Source of the DNA: Niabella agricola
Lineage (GTDB): Bacteria; Bacteroidota; Bacteroidia; Chitinophagales; Chitinophagaceae
DNA: 64,000 bases
NCBI RefSeq assembly: GCF_021538615.1
Contig: NZ_JAJHIZ010000003.1
Span: forward strand, 4,402,001 to 4,466,000
Direction: 5' to 3'
Under the pieces are notes generated by a model that saw only the letters and a list, made by a program, of their open reading frames with translations, did no database searches and was not told the origin of the DNA. Position 1 is the stretch's first letter; each line of letters begins with the position of its first letter. Position numbers and translations under genes: made by a program. Below are positions 45,830-54,394 of the stretch, piece after piece.

Positions 45830-46549
45830 TTATTGTCCGCCCCTCAGCCGCATTTGCTGGTCGGCATATCCAAATACCCGCTTTAGGAGATCGGTTTTGC
45901 GGAAGGCCAGGTTGGTGCGGATCTTTTCTTCTTCATTTCCTACATAAAGGAACATTCCATCGATTGCACGGGCTGCTATAAAATCATTGAGGTTGGGTTC
46001 CAGTTTTTTTCCGAGAAAGGGAATGGCATTGTATGCTTTGGCAACCGATTGGTAATCCCGGTCGGCACCACTGGTGCGAACAGTGTTGTCTACAATCGGG
46101 CGGAATTTGGTCATCAGCTCGGGCGACATCTGCGCTTTGAAGAATTCGGTAGCTGCATGCCGGTTGTTGGTCAGTAAAATGGAAGCCGCATCTGTAATAC
46201 TCATATTTTTAACAGCGTTTACAAATACCGGTTTTGCCTCCGTAACGGCCTGGCCCATGGCATTGGTGAATTTGGAAGTCATCTGATTTACCAGCGAGCT
46301 CAGTCCCAGGTCACGCAGGGTTTTCTCAATTTTTGCAGCATCGCCGGGAAAGGCAAAACGAACCAGCGGGTTGCCCTGGTTGGGATTCGCAAAAGCTTCA
46401 AAACCGCTAAAGAGTCCCTGGGTAAGCGCTGCCCGAAGGCCATTGGCCATTTCCAGCTGCGAGAGACCACCGGCGACGGATTGCAGGGTGTCGCAGCCCG
46501 AGAAACAAACAGATAATCCTAATACGATAGAAAATAATAAGCGTTTCAT
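45830..46549 (-). CDS. DUF4197 lipoprotein
   Basis: 239 residues with leader MKRLLFSIVLGLSV and lipobox CFSGC (Cys19). The mature part is all-helical: MANGLRAALTQGLFSG, AAKIEKTLRDLGLSSLVNQMTSKFTNAMGQAVTEAKPVFVNAVKNMSITDA, LMTKFRPIVDNTV, LNDFIAARAIDGMFLYVGNEEEKIR. This pattern fits DUF4197, a periplasmic family of unknown function found in many Gram-negatives. No operon partner; the upstream sequence holds a 7-bp tandem repeat. Confidence 0.85.
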   Translation of the reverse strand: MKRLLFSIVLGLSVCFSGCDTLQSVAGGLSQLEMANGLRAALTQGLFSGFEAFANPNQGNPLVRFAFPGDAAKIEKTLRDLGLSSLVNQMTSKFTNAMGQAVTEAKPVFVNAVKNMSITDAASILLTNNRHAATEFFKAQMSPELMTKFRPIVDNTVRTSGADRDYQSVAKAYNAIPFLGKKLEPNLNDFIAARAIDGMFLYVGNEEEKIRTNLAFRKTDLLKRVFGYADQQMRLRGGQ

Positions 46550-46560
46550 GGATATGGATT

Positions 46561-46595
46561 GAGATTTGAGATTTGAGATTTGAGATTTGAGATTT
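46561..46595. repeat. Tandem repeat (GAGATTT)5
   Basis: Five perfect head-to-tail copies of GAGATTT just upstream of the DUF4197 gene, within 50 bp of its start codon. A slippage-prone microsatellite that could vary promoter spacing. A looser relative (GAATTTGAGATTTAGGATTT) lies near 58265. Confidence 0.9.
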
Positions 46596-46672
46596 CAACC
46601 TGTTAAGGTACGAAGAATACGTGAATACGTACCAGCGAGCCGGGTATAGGCACTCTGGTTATTTGCCGAAAA

Positions 46673-47221
46673 CTAATTCAACCGCGGATCGATCGGCGCG
46701 TTGACGATGAGTTTATAATCGCCGCCAAGATGTGTAAGAATGTTTTTCCAAAGCGCTGTTTCATCATCGCCAAACAGGAATTCACGGGTAGCTTTTGCAA
46801 CAATCCAGGTTTTTTCTTCCATTTCAAAGTCCAGCTGGCCTTCTCCCCAGCCGCTGTACCCCAGAAAGAACCGTACTTTTTGCGGTTCGATACGGCCTTC
46901 GGATAAAAGGGCTGCCAGTATTTCGAAATCGCCGCCCCAGTAAACACCTTCCAGTACTTCCTTGCCGCCGGGGATCGCATCGGGATACTGATGCAAAAAA
47001 TGCAGGTTATCCAGTCCAACCGGTCCGCCTTCATATACCGGGAAATCAAAACCTTCAAAATCCGGTACCAGGTCTCCGATGGTATGACGGGTTTTCCGGT
47101 TCATCACAAACCCTACTGTTCCGGTGGCATCATGCTCGCAGAGGAACACCACGGTGCGTACAAAATTGGGGTCGTTCAAATGTGGATTGGCTATCAAAAA
47201 ACTGCCGCTTTCCGGTTCCAT
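46673..47221 (-). CDS. YqgE/AlgH family protein (UPF0301)
   Basis: 182 residues, cytoplasmic. Family signatures: GSFLIANPHLNDPNFVRTVVFLCEHDATGTVGFVMNR, VYEGGPVGLDNLHFLHQYPD, VYWGGDFEILAALL, VRFFLGYSGWGEGQLDFEM and the C-terminal LGGDYKLIVNAPIDPRLN. Widely conserved, with roles proposed in transcriptional regulation (AlgH in Pseudomonas), but without a defined biochemical activity. It is transcribed away from the neighbouring histidine kinase gene. Confidence 0.9.
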   Translation of the reverse strand: MEPESGSFLIANPHLNDPNFVRTVVFLCEHDATGTVGFVMNRKTRHTIGDLVPDFEGFDFPVYEGGPVGLDNLHFLHQYPDAIPGGKEVLEGVYWGGDFEILAALLSEGRIEPQKVRFFLGYSGWGEGQLDFEMEEKTWIVAKATREFLFGDDETALWKNILTHLGGDYKLIVNAPIDPRLN

Positions 47222-47301
47222 TAGTTGCTTCGATTATATAATAATAACATTGAATGCTTCTATAAAAGCAAGTTAAAGTATAAAGGTAAACAGATTTATG
47301 G

Positions 47302-47333
47302 TTTTTACAGATGCGGATCGATGATTATATTTG
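47302..47333 (+). promoter_or_regulatory. Promoter of the histidine kinase gene
   Basis: TATATTTG (47326-47333) is a perfect TAnnTTTG -7 element. A T-rich block (TTTTT, 47302-47306) lies 19 bp upstream at the -33 position, a weak match. Transcription would start near 47340, beyond the ATG at 47321, so the GTG at 47357 is the likely start codon. Confidence 0.5.
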
Positions 47334-47356
47334 CTTTTACCCAGTTTTTAACGTTC

Positions 47357-48697
47357 GTGAAAAAATTATTTGTACTCATAACCGTTCTGATCTCGCTTTC
47401 GCTTTTGGGGATTATCCTTTTCCAGGTTTCCTGGCTGAAGAACGCAGCCATTTTGAGGGAAGACCAGGTACGCCAAAGGATCGACAATGCGGTGAATGAA
47501 GTGGGGCTGGAACTGATTCAGTTTAAAACGCAATACAGTACGCCTTATAACAACGACATCCCGTTGTTCCCGCGGTCGGCGCACGACTTCTTTAAGCGTA
47601 ATACCATTCATGCCAAGATGAGCCACCAGAAACTGTATGAGCGGATCCGGAAGGCATTTGATCGTGCCGGACTGGAAGACCTGGGGTTTGAGTTTATGCT
47701 TATGCTGAGAAGTGATCAACCTTTCGACCCGGTCGAAAAACAGACGCCCAACTATGTTCAGGCAAATGCAGATACCGTACATAATTATTCTGCAAAAGGG
47801 GTGGGGATCGTAGTATCAAGCGGTTCTGCGTTTGAAAACCCGGATGAGGCATTGTTTGTAGTTGCACTCGATTACAAAAAGCTGGTATTGCGGTCGCTCA
47901 CCGGCAACATCCTGCTGGCCATCCTCTTTACCCTGGTCATTATTGCTGCCTTTTTTGTAACGGTATATACCATGTTGCGGCAAAAGAAACTTGGGGAGAT
48001 AAAGAATGATTTTATCAATAATATGACCCACGAGTTCAAGACGCCGATCGCTACGATCTCGCTGGCCGTGGATGCACTGAAGAACGAGAAGGTAATGTCG
48101 AGCAGGGAACGGATGTCGTATTTCAGTGGTATCATCAAAGAAGAGAATCAGCGCATGAACAAGCAGGTTGAAGCCATTCTGAAAGCCTCCCAGTTTGAAA
48201 AACAGGAAGTGGAGCTGGATAAAGGCCCGGTGCATGTGCATGAAATTATAAAGCTGGTGGCCGATAAATTCCTGCTGCAGCTGCAGGAAAAAAATGGCCG
48301 CGCAGAATTGGCTTTAGGCGCTTCCAATGATCTTATCAAAGGAGATGAAGTGCATTTTACCAACCTGGTTAACAACCTCATTGACAATGCAGTAAAATAT
48401 TCAAAGGAGCATGTGCCCATTCATCTGAAGATCAGCTCCTATAATTCGGGTGATAAGCTCATCCTGAAATTTGAAGACAATGGGATCGGCATGACGCGGG
48501 AAACACAGAAGCGGGTTTTTGAAAAGTTTTACCGGGCGCATACCGGTAACCTCCATAATGTAAAAGGCTTTGGCCTGGGATTGAATTACGTTAAATCCGT
48601 AACTCAATCACACAACGGATCCATAAAGGTAGAAAGCACACTGGGCCGGGGAAGTGTGTTTACCCTGGAGTTTCCGTTGGAAACAGATGCCCGCTGA
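47357..48697 (+). CDS. Membrane sensor histidine kinase without adjacent regulator
   Basis: 446 residues from GTG 47357 (reads KKLFVLITVLISLSLLG after the start). Earlier in-frame ATGs at 47225 and 47321 lie upstream of the promoter. Two membrane helices (about 4-24 and 184-206) bracket a roughly 160-residue periplasmic sensor. The kinase core has the H-box NNMTHEFKTPIATISL with His225, N-box NLVNNLIDNAVKYS, G1 FEDNGIGM, the F-box KFYRAHTGN and G2 GFGLGLNYV. The architecture resembles the RprX type. Normally an OmpR-type regulator gene is adjacent; none is present on either side, so the partner must be encoded elsewhere. Confidence 0.9.
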   Translation: MKKLFVLITVLISLSLLGIILFQVSWLKNAAILREDQVRQRIDNAVNEVGLELIQFKTQYSTPYNNDIPLFPRSAHDFFKRNTIHAKMSHQKLYERIRKAFDRAGLEDLGFEFMLMLRSDQPFDPVEKQTPNYVQANADTVHNYSAKGVGIVVSSGSAFENPDEALFVVALDYKKLVLRSLTGNILLAILFTLVIIAAFFVTVYTMLRQKKLGEIKNDFINNMTHEFKTPIATISLAVDALKNEKVMSSRERMSYFSGIIKEENQRMNKQVEAILKASQFEKQEVELDKGPVHVHEIIKLVADKFLLQLQEKNGRAELALGASNDLIKGDEVHFTNLVNNLIDNAVKYSKEHVPIHLKISSYNSGDKLILKFEDNGIGMTRETQKRVFEKFYRAHTGNLHNVKGFGLGLNYVKSVTQSHNGSIKVESTLGRGSVFTLEFPLETDAR

Positions 48698-48768
48698 TAT
48701 CCCGGAACCATGGTTTTAACGGCGGACACGGAGCCGATAGCAGTACATCCTAAATAAATGGAACCGGA

Positions 48769-49227
48769 ATGAAATGCATATATATCATACTGGCCTGCTG
48801 CATTGCAGGCTGTGTTGCGGATAGCGGCAAAAGCAAACCAGGGCGGGATTCGGCAGCATATACATATACATTATCTGCGCCCCCGGATTCCGGCAAAGCG
48901 CAACATGCGGATGCCACTACGGTAGAAGGTACCTACTCCGGTCTGTTGCCCTGCGCAAGCTGTGAAGGGATCGAAACGGCAATTACGCTGTATGCGGACC
49001 GGTCGTTCCTGATGAAGGAGATTTATAAAGGGGAGCAGCCCGATTCTTTTATCAATAAGGGCAAATACGAAATTAAGGACCAGGTTCTTTATTTAAAAAT
49101 AGATGGGGCCGGTGTGGAGCGGCCTGTTATGTACACTGTAACCCCCAATGCCCTTACCCAACTGGACATGAACGGAAAAGAAATACAGGGTAGCTTTGCC
49201 GGGCATTACAGGCTGATCAAAAATTAA
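48769..49227 (+). CDS. NlpE-like lipoprotein (copper/envelope stress type)
   Basis: 152 residues. Leader MKCIYIILACC with lipobox IAGC (Cys15), a flexible linker to about residue 50, then the NlpE N-terminal domain: VEGTYSGLLPCASCEGIETAITLYADRSF with the CxxC pair C62/C65, followed by KGKYEIKDQVLYLKI and a closing FAGHYRLIKN. In enterobacteria NlpE activates envelope-stress signalling and influences copper tolerance; here only the N-terminal domain is present, as in many Bacteroidota homologues. It follows the histidine kinase gene on the same strand by 71 bp, raising the possibility of a sensor/lipoprotein functional link. Confidence 0.85.
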   Translation: MKCIYIILACCIAGCVADSGKSKPGRDSAAYTYTLSAPPDSGKAQHADATTVEGTYSGLLPCASCEGIETAITLYADRSFLMKEIYKGEQPDSFINKGKYEIKDQVLYLKIDGAGVERPVMYTVTPNALTQLDMNGKEIQGSFAGHYRLIKN

Positions 49228-49874
49228 AGCAGGGTTTGATGATCGGGGTGCCAGATGCTGCTGAAATCTCCGATAACAGCCTTGTTGTTTTTAAAAGAAA
49301 GACGTTCGATTTTTAAGAGCGCAATATCTTCCTTTCTTACCTTTCGGTAAACCGGGAAAAGGGTGCCTCCCTTGGCACCTGCCGGTTGATCCGGTTCATA
49401 CTGGTATGCCGCATCCACCAATGTGCCGCGTGGGTACATAATACCCGGAATGCCTTTGCCCCGGAAGTCAAGATCCGCGGGATGTTCCAGCCCCAGCGTA
49501 TGGCCATATTCATGCGCGGCAGTAGTGGAACCTTTATACAGGTTTTCCAGTTTAAAATACCCGGTATTACAACCCAGCCCATCCACAAAGGAGATATTGC
49601 CATGCGCATACGCTTCGATCCTGAAATAATTATTCCGCGGATCATCGTTGCCCAGTATTTCTTCGGGGGCAATCTCAGGTGCATAGGCTGCGGTAATACG
49701 GAACTGTACCCGCCGTTCGGTTCCCTCCAGCCAAACAGTTCCCTGCGGTTCATTCCACATGGTTTCGATCTCTTCCCTGATCTGCCCGGTAAGCGCAGTG
49801 TCGGCCGCATTGCCATATGTAATAATATGCGAAAGGACCTGCACGGTGTTGTTACTGCATTCAATAATACCCAT
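49224..49874 (-). CDS. Metzincin-like zinc metallopeptidase without signal peptide
   Basis: 216 residues. TTAAHEYGHTLGLEHP contains the full zinc motif HExxHxxGxxH, and GIPGIMYPRG supplies the Met-turn, so this is an M10/metzincin-fold peptidase. The N-terminal part (MGIIECSNNTVQVLSHIITYG) is not a signal peptide and there is no propeptide cysteine switch. Closest in style to small matrixin-like proteins of Bacteroidota. Substrate unknown; could act in the cytosol or leave by an unknown path. The 3' end overlaps the NlpE-like gene by 4 bp on the opposite strand, so the two are convergent. Confidence 0.78.
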   Translation of the reverse strand: MGIIECSNNTVQVLSHIITYGNAADTALTGQIREEIETMWNEPQGTVWLEGTERRVQFRITAAYAPEIAPEEILGNDDPRNNYFRIEAYAHGNISFVDGLGCNTGYFKLENLYKGSTTAAHEYGHTLGLEHPADLDFRGKGIPGIMYPRGTLVDAAYQYEPDQPAGAKGGTLFPVYRKVRKEDIALLKIERLSFKNNKAVIGDFSSIWHPDHQTLL

Positions 49875-50026
49875 GGAGGAAAGTTAAGGCAAATTTCCGG
49901 GATGAAGCCACTGCGGTACAGAACACAGATTCTTTTAATGCAACAACCTTGGTGGCTGTTTTTAATTTAGAAAAGCCAGAGGCTTCAGTATTTTCAATGC
50001 CTCAGTGGCAATAGGCCATATCCCCG

Positions 50027-50034
50027 TATTTTTG
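50027..50034 (+). promoter_or_regulatory. -7 promoter element of nth
   Basis: TATTTTTG matches TAnnTTTG, 12 bp before the nth start codon; the predicted transcript would have a leader of only a few bases. The -33 region is poor. Confidence 0.4.
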
Positions 50035-50046
50035 TAGGTTTGTTTG

Positions 50047-50700
50047 ATGACAAAAAAAGAGCGCTATCAGTTTGTAGTCAATTATTTCCAGGAGCATATG
50101 CCCAACCCTGAAACCGAGCTGGTCTATGATAATCCTTACCAGCTGCTGGTAGCGGTGATCCTTTCTGCACAATGCACCGACAAGCGGGTCAATATGACTA
50201 CTCCGTTTATTTTTGAAAAATATCCCGATCTGCCCAGCCTGAGCAAAGCAAGTTTTGACGAATTGTTCCCGCTGATCCGCAGTATTTCTTATCCCAATAA
50301 TAAAACCAAACACCTGATCGGCATGGCTCAGAAAGTGATGCAGGATTACGGCGGGGAAATCCCCATGACAGTAAAGGAGCTCATCACGCTTCCGGGGGTG
50401 GGGCGAAAAACAGCAAACGTGATCACTTCGGTGGTGGAGCAACAACCCAATATGGCGGTAGACACGCATGTGTTTCGCGTAAGTAAGCGGCTCGGGCTCG
50501 TTCCTCAAAAGCTTACCACACCTTTGGCCGTTGAGAAGGAGCTGGTAAAGAACATTGCCCCGGAACTGATCCACAAGGCACATCACTGGCTTATTCTGCA
50601 TGGCCGGTATACCTGCCTGGCAAGAAATCCCAGGTGCAGGGAATGCGGGCTACAGCAGATCTGCCTTTATTTTCATCAGCTGCTAAAACAAAATGCCTGA
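50047..50700 (+). CDS. nth: Endonuclease III
   Basis: 217-residue DNA glycosylase/AP lyase that removes oxidised pyrimidines in base-excision repair. Start at ATG 50047 (a TTG precedes it in frame). The helix-hairpin-helix and GPD motif read LITLPGVGRKTANVITSVV with catalytic Lys121, then MAVDTHVFRVSKRLGL with Asp139. The 4Fe-4S cluster cysteines C190, C197, C200 and C206 have the canonical C-x6-C-x2-C-x5-C spacing. Full length and standard. Monocistronic, followed by a 519-bp gap. Confidence 0.96.
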   Translation: MTKKERYQFVVNYFQEHMPNPETELVYDNPYQLLVAVILSAQCTDKRVNMTTPFIFEKYPDLPSLSKASFDELFPLIRSISYPNNKTKHLIGMAQKVMQDYGGEIPMTVKELITLPGVGRKTANVITSVVEQQPNMAVDTHVFRVSKRLGLVPQKLTTPLAVEKELVKNIAPELIHKAHHWLILHGRYTCLARNPRCRECGLQQICLYFHQLLKQNA

Positions 50701-51219
50701 ATTTTTTTTCAGAAAATACGATAAGTGTCTTTTTTACGTTTTGATAATGTTCCCCGGGGCAATCGCATTTCTGGTTGCGCTTCCGGACACAGCGAACCGG
50801 CAACGCCGCTATTCCGATAAAAAGAAGGAGCTTCCCTCTTCATTGGTCTTATTTGTGGATAAAAGAATACGGCTGTTTTGAATTAAAATTTTTTGTACAA
50901 ATGTATTGGCATACAGATTGCTGTAATAATTGGTGATTTTTGCAATAACGTTTTAGCGAACCTTACTTGAAGCGCGAATGCATAACCTGTTGCCATGAAT
51001 CAATTGTACTGGAACAAATTTTTTTGAACAGATCCATCTCTGTTTGCAGGATTGAGCCCGTCCGTGTAACCGGCCATGGATACCACAGGATTAAACAGGA
51101 TGTAAATCCATTCGGTGCTGATGGATTCAATCCATGTTGAGAAGAGAAGCTTTTGAACCCCTAAAAATTGATACACTATTGCAGAACACATTGAGCCTTT
51201 AAATCATTTTTTATTATAT
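50701..51219. other. 519-bp non-coding gap before the second susC
   Basis: No convincing ORF (the 62-codon frame at its start has no leader or family motif) and no terminator for nth. The second half contains an odd palindrome, ATGGATT-C-AATCCAT (51121-51135), with an extra AATCCAT half-site at 51105-51111. These may be a binding site in the control region or long 5' leader of the downstream susC/susD pair. Confidence 0.4.
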
Positions 51220-54200
51220 ATGAGAAATCGTAAACGCTTGCCTGGGTTTATCTCAGGAGCCTGTACAAGAGCGAGGAGATGTCTTGTTGCAACCGCTATA
51301 ATGGGAGTGGCCCCTGCGGTAACAATAACGGCAACGCCTGCCATTGCATTTCAGCAAACAAAAACAACCGTAACCGGCAAGGTAACCGATGATAAGGGGG
51401 GGGCACTGCCGGGAGCAACCGTTCAGGTGAAAGGTACGCAAACAGCCGTAGTTACCAACGAAACCGGCGCGTTTTCGATCAATCTGGACAATGCCAATGC
51501 AACATTGGTATTTAGCGCTGTTGGATATGCGAACCGCGAAGAACCCGTGAACGGCAGAAGCGATCTGGGTGCCATCGTACTGCAGCCATCCAAAACAACT
51601 TCATTGGATGAGGTAGTGGTGATTGGTTATGGTACGGCAAGGAAATCGGATCTGACGGGAGCGGTGGCCACCTTAAAATCGGATAAGCTGATGGATGCGC
51701 CTGTGCCCAATATTACTCAGGCATTGCAGGGAAAGGTTGCGGGAGTTGAAGTAAGCGTGAACAATAATGCGCCGGGGGCAGGCGCTAAAGTACGCATCAG
51801 GGGGCTTGGATCCATTAATTCCAGCCTCGATCCGCTATATGTAGTGGATGGTGTGGTGGGTGTTGACGCCAATACTTTAAACCCCAATGATATTGCGTCC
51901 ATGGAGATACTGAAGGATGCATCATCTACGGCTATTTATGGTGCCCGGGGAGCTAATGGTGTGGTAATGATCACAACAAAAAGAGGACGTCGCGGAGGAA
52001 CGCAGGTGTCTTATGAAGGAAATGTGAATGTGTCGCAATTGTCCCGGCACCTGCGCTCGTTGAATGCCTCCGAGTTCATGAAAGTGTATAACGATGCCAT
52101 GGCAAATGCCAATAAATTTAATCCGGATCCGGTAAACAGCCCCTATATACCGCCGCCCGCACTAAACCACCAAAACTATCCCAATTTGTTTGATGCAAAC
52201 GATCAGCCCATTTATAATACCAACTGGGAGTCGGAAGTGTATAAACCTGCTGTTTCGACCAGCCATCAGTTGAATTTTCAGGGAGGAAATGAAAAAACGA
52301 CTTTTGGACTTTCATTGGGCTATTTGAATCAGAACGGGATTATGACCCAATCCTGGTTTAAGCGCTATTCGGCGCGGTTTACTCTGGATAATGAGGTAAA
52401 CAAGTGGTTAAAGGTTGGGGGAAGCATCGGTGTTGTAAAAGGATTGCAACGGATGGTATCTGATGGAAACGGAGGCCTGAACGTTCCCCGGATGGTAGCG
52501 GAGGCGCTTCCGATCCTGCCGGTTAAATATTCAAATGGCGTATGGGCCGGCAACAGTGATATAGCGGGTATGGAAGGTGGCGCCAATCCGGTGCATATAG
52601 CCTCCAACCGTTATTCCCTCAATAATACCATTCAGGCCCTGGGTAATACCTATCTGTTATTCCGGCTCGCCAAAGGACTGGAGTTCAAATCTGATTTTGG
52701 TTACAACCTCAATAACCTGAAAAATAATTTTTATTCAGCGATGGACTTACATAATCTGTCGATGGACGCAGGAGGAGAAGCAAATTTAAATACTTATCAG
52801 AACGTATACTGGCAATCGGAGAATTACCTGACCTGGAACAAAGAGTTTTCAACCGGGCACCGGATGACTGCCATGCTGGGAGCGTCCTGGCAGAAATATA
52901 ACCAGGAGCGCCTGCGGGCAGATAATCAGCAATTCATCGATGATATTTTCCAGTGGCATTATTTACAGGCAGGTGCTGTAAGAAATGCTTCGGAGTCTGA
53001 AGACTACCAGTGGGCGATGAACTCTTATTATGCAAGGGTCACTTATAATATCCAGAACAAGTATTTATTTACGGCTACGGGCCGTTATGACGGTTCGTCC
53101 AAGTTCGGCAAAAACAATAAATATGCCTTCTTCCCTTCACTGGGTGTTGCCTGGCGGGCGTCTGAAGAGGATTTCCTGAAGAACAGCAATGTTGTCAGCG
53201 ATCTGAAAATCAGGGCAAGCTATGGCGCTGCCGGTAATCAGGAAATTGATCCCTACACCTCACTGCAAAAAATCCAGCCCGGCTCTACCATATTGCGGGG
53301 CAGTCAGGCCACCACCCTGGTTCCTACCAATATGGGAAACCCCGATTTAAAATGGGAAGTATCCTGGCAGGGCGATGCTGGTGTTGAAATGGGACTTTGG
53401 AACAACCGCGTATACCTGACCGCAGATGTATATTCGCGTACCACAAAAGACCTGTTGTTGCAAACACCGATCCCCTGGTCGGCCGGGTTTGACCAGGCCT
53501 ATGTGTACCGCAACATCGGGTCGGTAAGGAATACAGGGTTGGAGGTCAGCCTGAACACAGTGAATATTGATCGCCCCGATTTCAAATGGTCGACCAATTT
53601 TATCTTTGCCACCAACCGTAACCGGATTCTGCAATTGAATGACGGCAATGCAGATATTTTTCCGGGTCCGAACTTTTTGGGACAGACCAATATCCTGCGT
53701 GTAGGAGAAGCGATCGGCACGTTCTGGGGAAGAACCCGTTTGGGTACCTATAGTGAGGACGAGGCAGCGCTGGCTGCCACACAGGGGTTGAAACCAGGCG
53801 ACCGGAAATACCTGTTAGATGCAGATGGTAAAGAGCATTACGGTGTTATCGGCAGAGCAAATCCCAAATGGACGGGAACCTTTTCAAGCACCATCAACTA
53901 CAAGAATTTTGACTTTTCTTTTGATATCCGTTTTGTTCAGGGAATGAATACGGCGGCCACTTTTAAACATTCAACTGAAGACCGGCAAACAATCGCCAAC
54001 AGCCTGGCAACGGTATTGGATGCCTGGACTCCCGATCATCAGAATACAATGATCTCCCAGGTGCGGCCCTATAAATTTGCCCAGGATTCCAAATTTGATA
54101 CCTGGTGGGTAGAAGACGGGTCATTTATCCGCGGACAGAACTTTATATTGGGTTATTCCATTCCTAAAACAACCGTTGATCGCTGGAATATTCAAAAGTT

Positions 54201-54378
54201 AAGAATTTATGCAAGTGTTCAGAACCTGTTTCTAAGTACAAAATATACCGGCTATGACCCTGAAGTAGATACGTATAACACAAGAGTGGGGAGCAATGGA
54301 ACCTTTTCGCAAAACCTCGATTTCTTTTCCTACCCGCGCCCGCGTGTATGGAACCTTGGGGTGAGCCTCATTTTCTAA
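51220..54378 (+). CDS. SusC/RagA TonB-dependent transporter (second)
   Basis: 1052-residue outer-membrane transporter. The leader has a long charged start (MRNRKRLPGFISGACTRARR) before its hydrophobic core, ending near AIAFQQ (residue 46). Then the carboxypeptidase-D-like domain (TVTGKVTDDKGGALPGATVQVKG), the signature EVVVIGYGTARKSDLTGAV, the plug (ITQALQGKVAGVEV, SMEILKDASSTAIYGARGANG) and the barrel, ending VWNLGVSLIF. No STN domain, so it does not signal through FecR. SusD follows after 16 bp. No glycan-degrading gene is near, so the imported ligand cannot be guessed; it could be a glycan, peptide or other nutrient. Confidence 0.95.
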   Translation: MRNRKRLPGFISGACTRARRCLVATAIMGVAPAVTITATPAIAFQQTKTTVTGKVTDDKGGALPGATVQVKGTQTAVVTNETGAFSINLDNANATLVFSAVGYANREEPVNGRSDLGAIVLQPSKTTSLDEVVVIGYGTARKSDLTGAVATLKSDKLMDAPVPNITQALQGKVAGVEVSVNNNAPGAGAKVRIRGLGSINSSLDPLYVVDGVVGVDANTLNPNDIASMEILKDASSTAIYGARGANGVVMITTKRGRRGGTQVSYEGNVNVSQLSRHLRSLNASEFMKVYNDAMANANKFNPDPVNSPYIPPPALNHQNYPNLFDANDQPIYNTNWESEVYKPAVSTSHQLNFQGGNEKTTFGLSLGYLNQNGIMTQSWFKRYSARFTLDNEVNKWLKVGGSIGVVKGLQRMVSDGNGGLNVPRMVAEALPILPVKYSNGVWAGNSDIAGMEGGANPVHIASNRYSLNNTIQALGNTYLLFRLAKGLEFKSDFGYNLNNLKNNFYSAMDLHNLSMDAGGEANLNTYQNVYWQSENYLTWNKEFSTGHRMTAMLGASWQKYNQERLRADNQQFIDDIFQWHYLQAGAVRNASESEDYQWAMNSYYARVTYNIQNKYLFTATGRYDGSSKFGKNNKYAFFPSLGVAWRASEEDFLKNSNVVSDLKIRASYGAAGNQEIDPYTSLQKIQPGSTILRGSQATTLVPTNMGNPDLKWEVSWQGDAGVEMGLWNNRVYLTADVYSRTTKDLLLQTPIPWSAGFDQAYVYRNIGSVRNTGLEVSLNTVNIDRPDFKWSTNFIFATNRNRILQLNDGNADIFPGPNFLGQTNILRVGEAIGTFWGRTRLGTYSEDEAALAATQGLKPGDRKYLLDADGKEHYGVIGRANPKWTGTFSSTINYKNFDFSFDIRFVQGMNTAATFKHSTEDRQTIANSLATVLDAWTPDHQNTMISQVRPYKFAQDSKFDTWWVEDGSFIRGQNFILGYSIPKTTVDRWNIQKLRIYASVQNLFLSTKYTGYDPEVDTYNTRVGSNGTFSQNLDFFSYPRPRVWNLGVSLIF

Positions 54379-54394
54379 CAATAAAACATAAATA

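Noticed and set aside
46561..46595. Possible CRISPR-like array
   Set aside because: Units are 7 bp with no spacers; it is a simple tandem repeat.
50693..50881. 62-codon ORF after nth
   Set aside because: No homology features or leader, overlaps the nth end, low-complexity A/T region.
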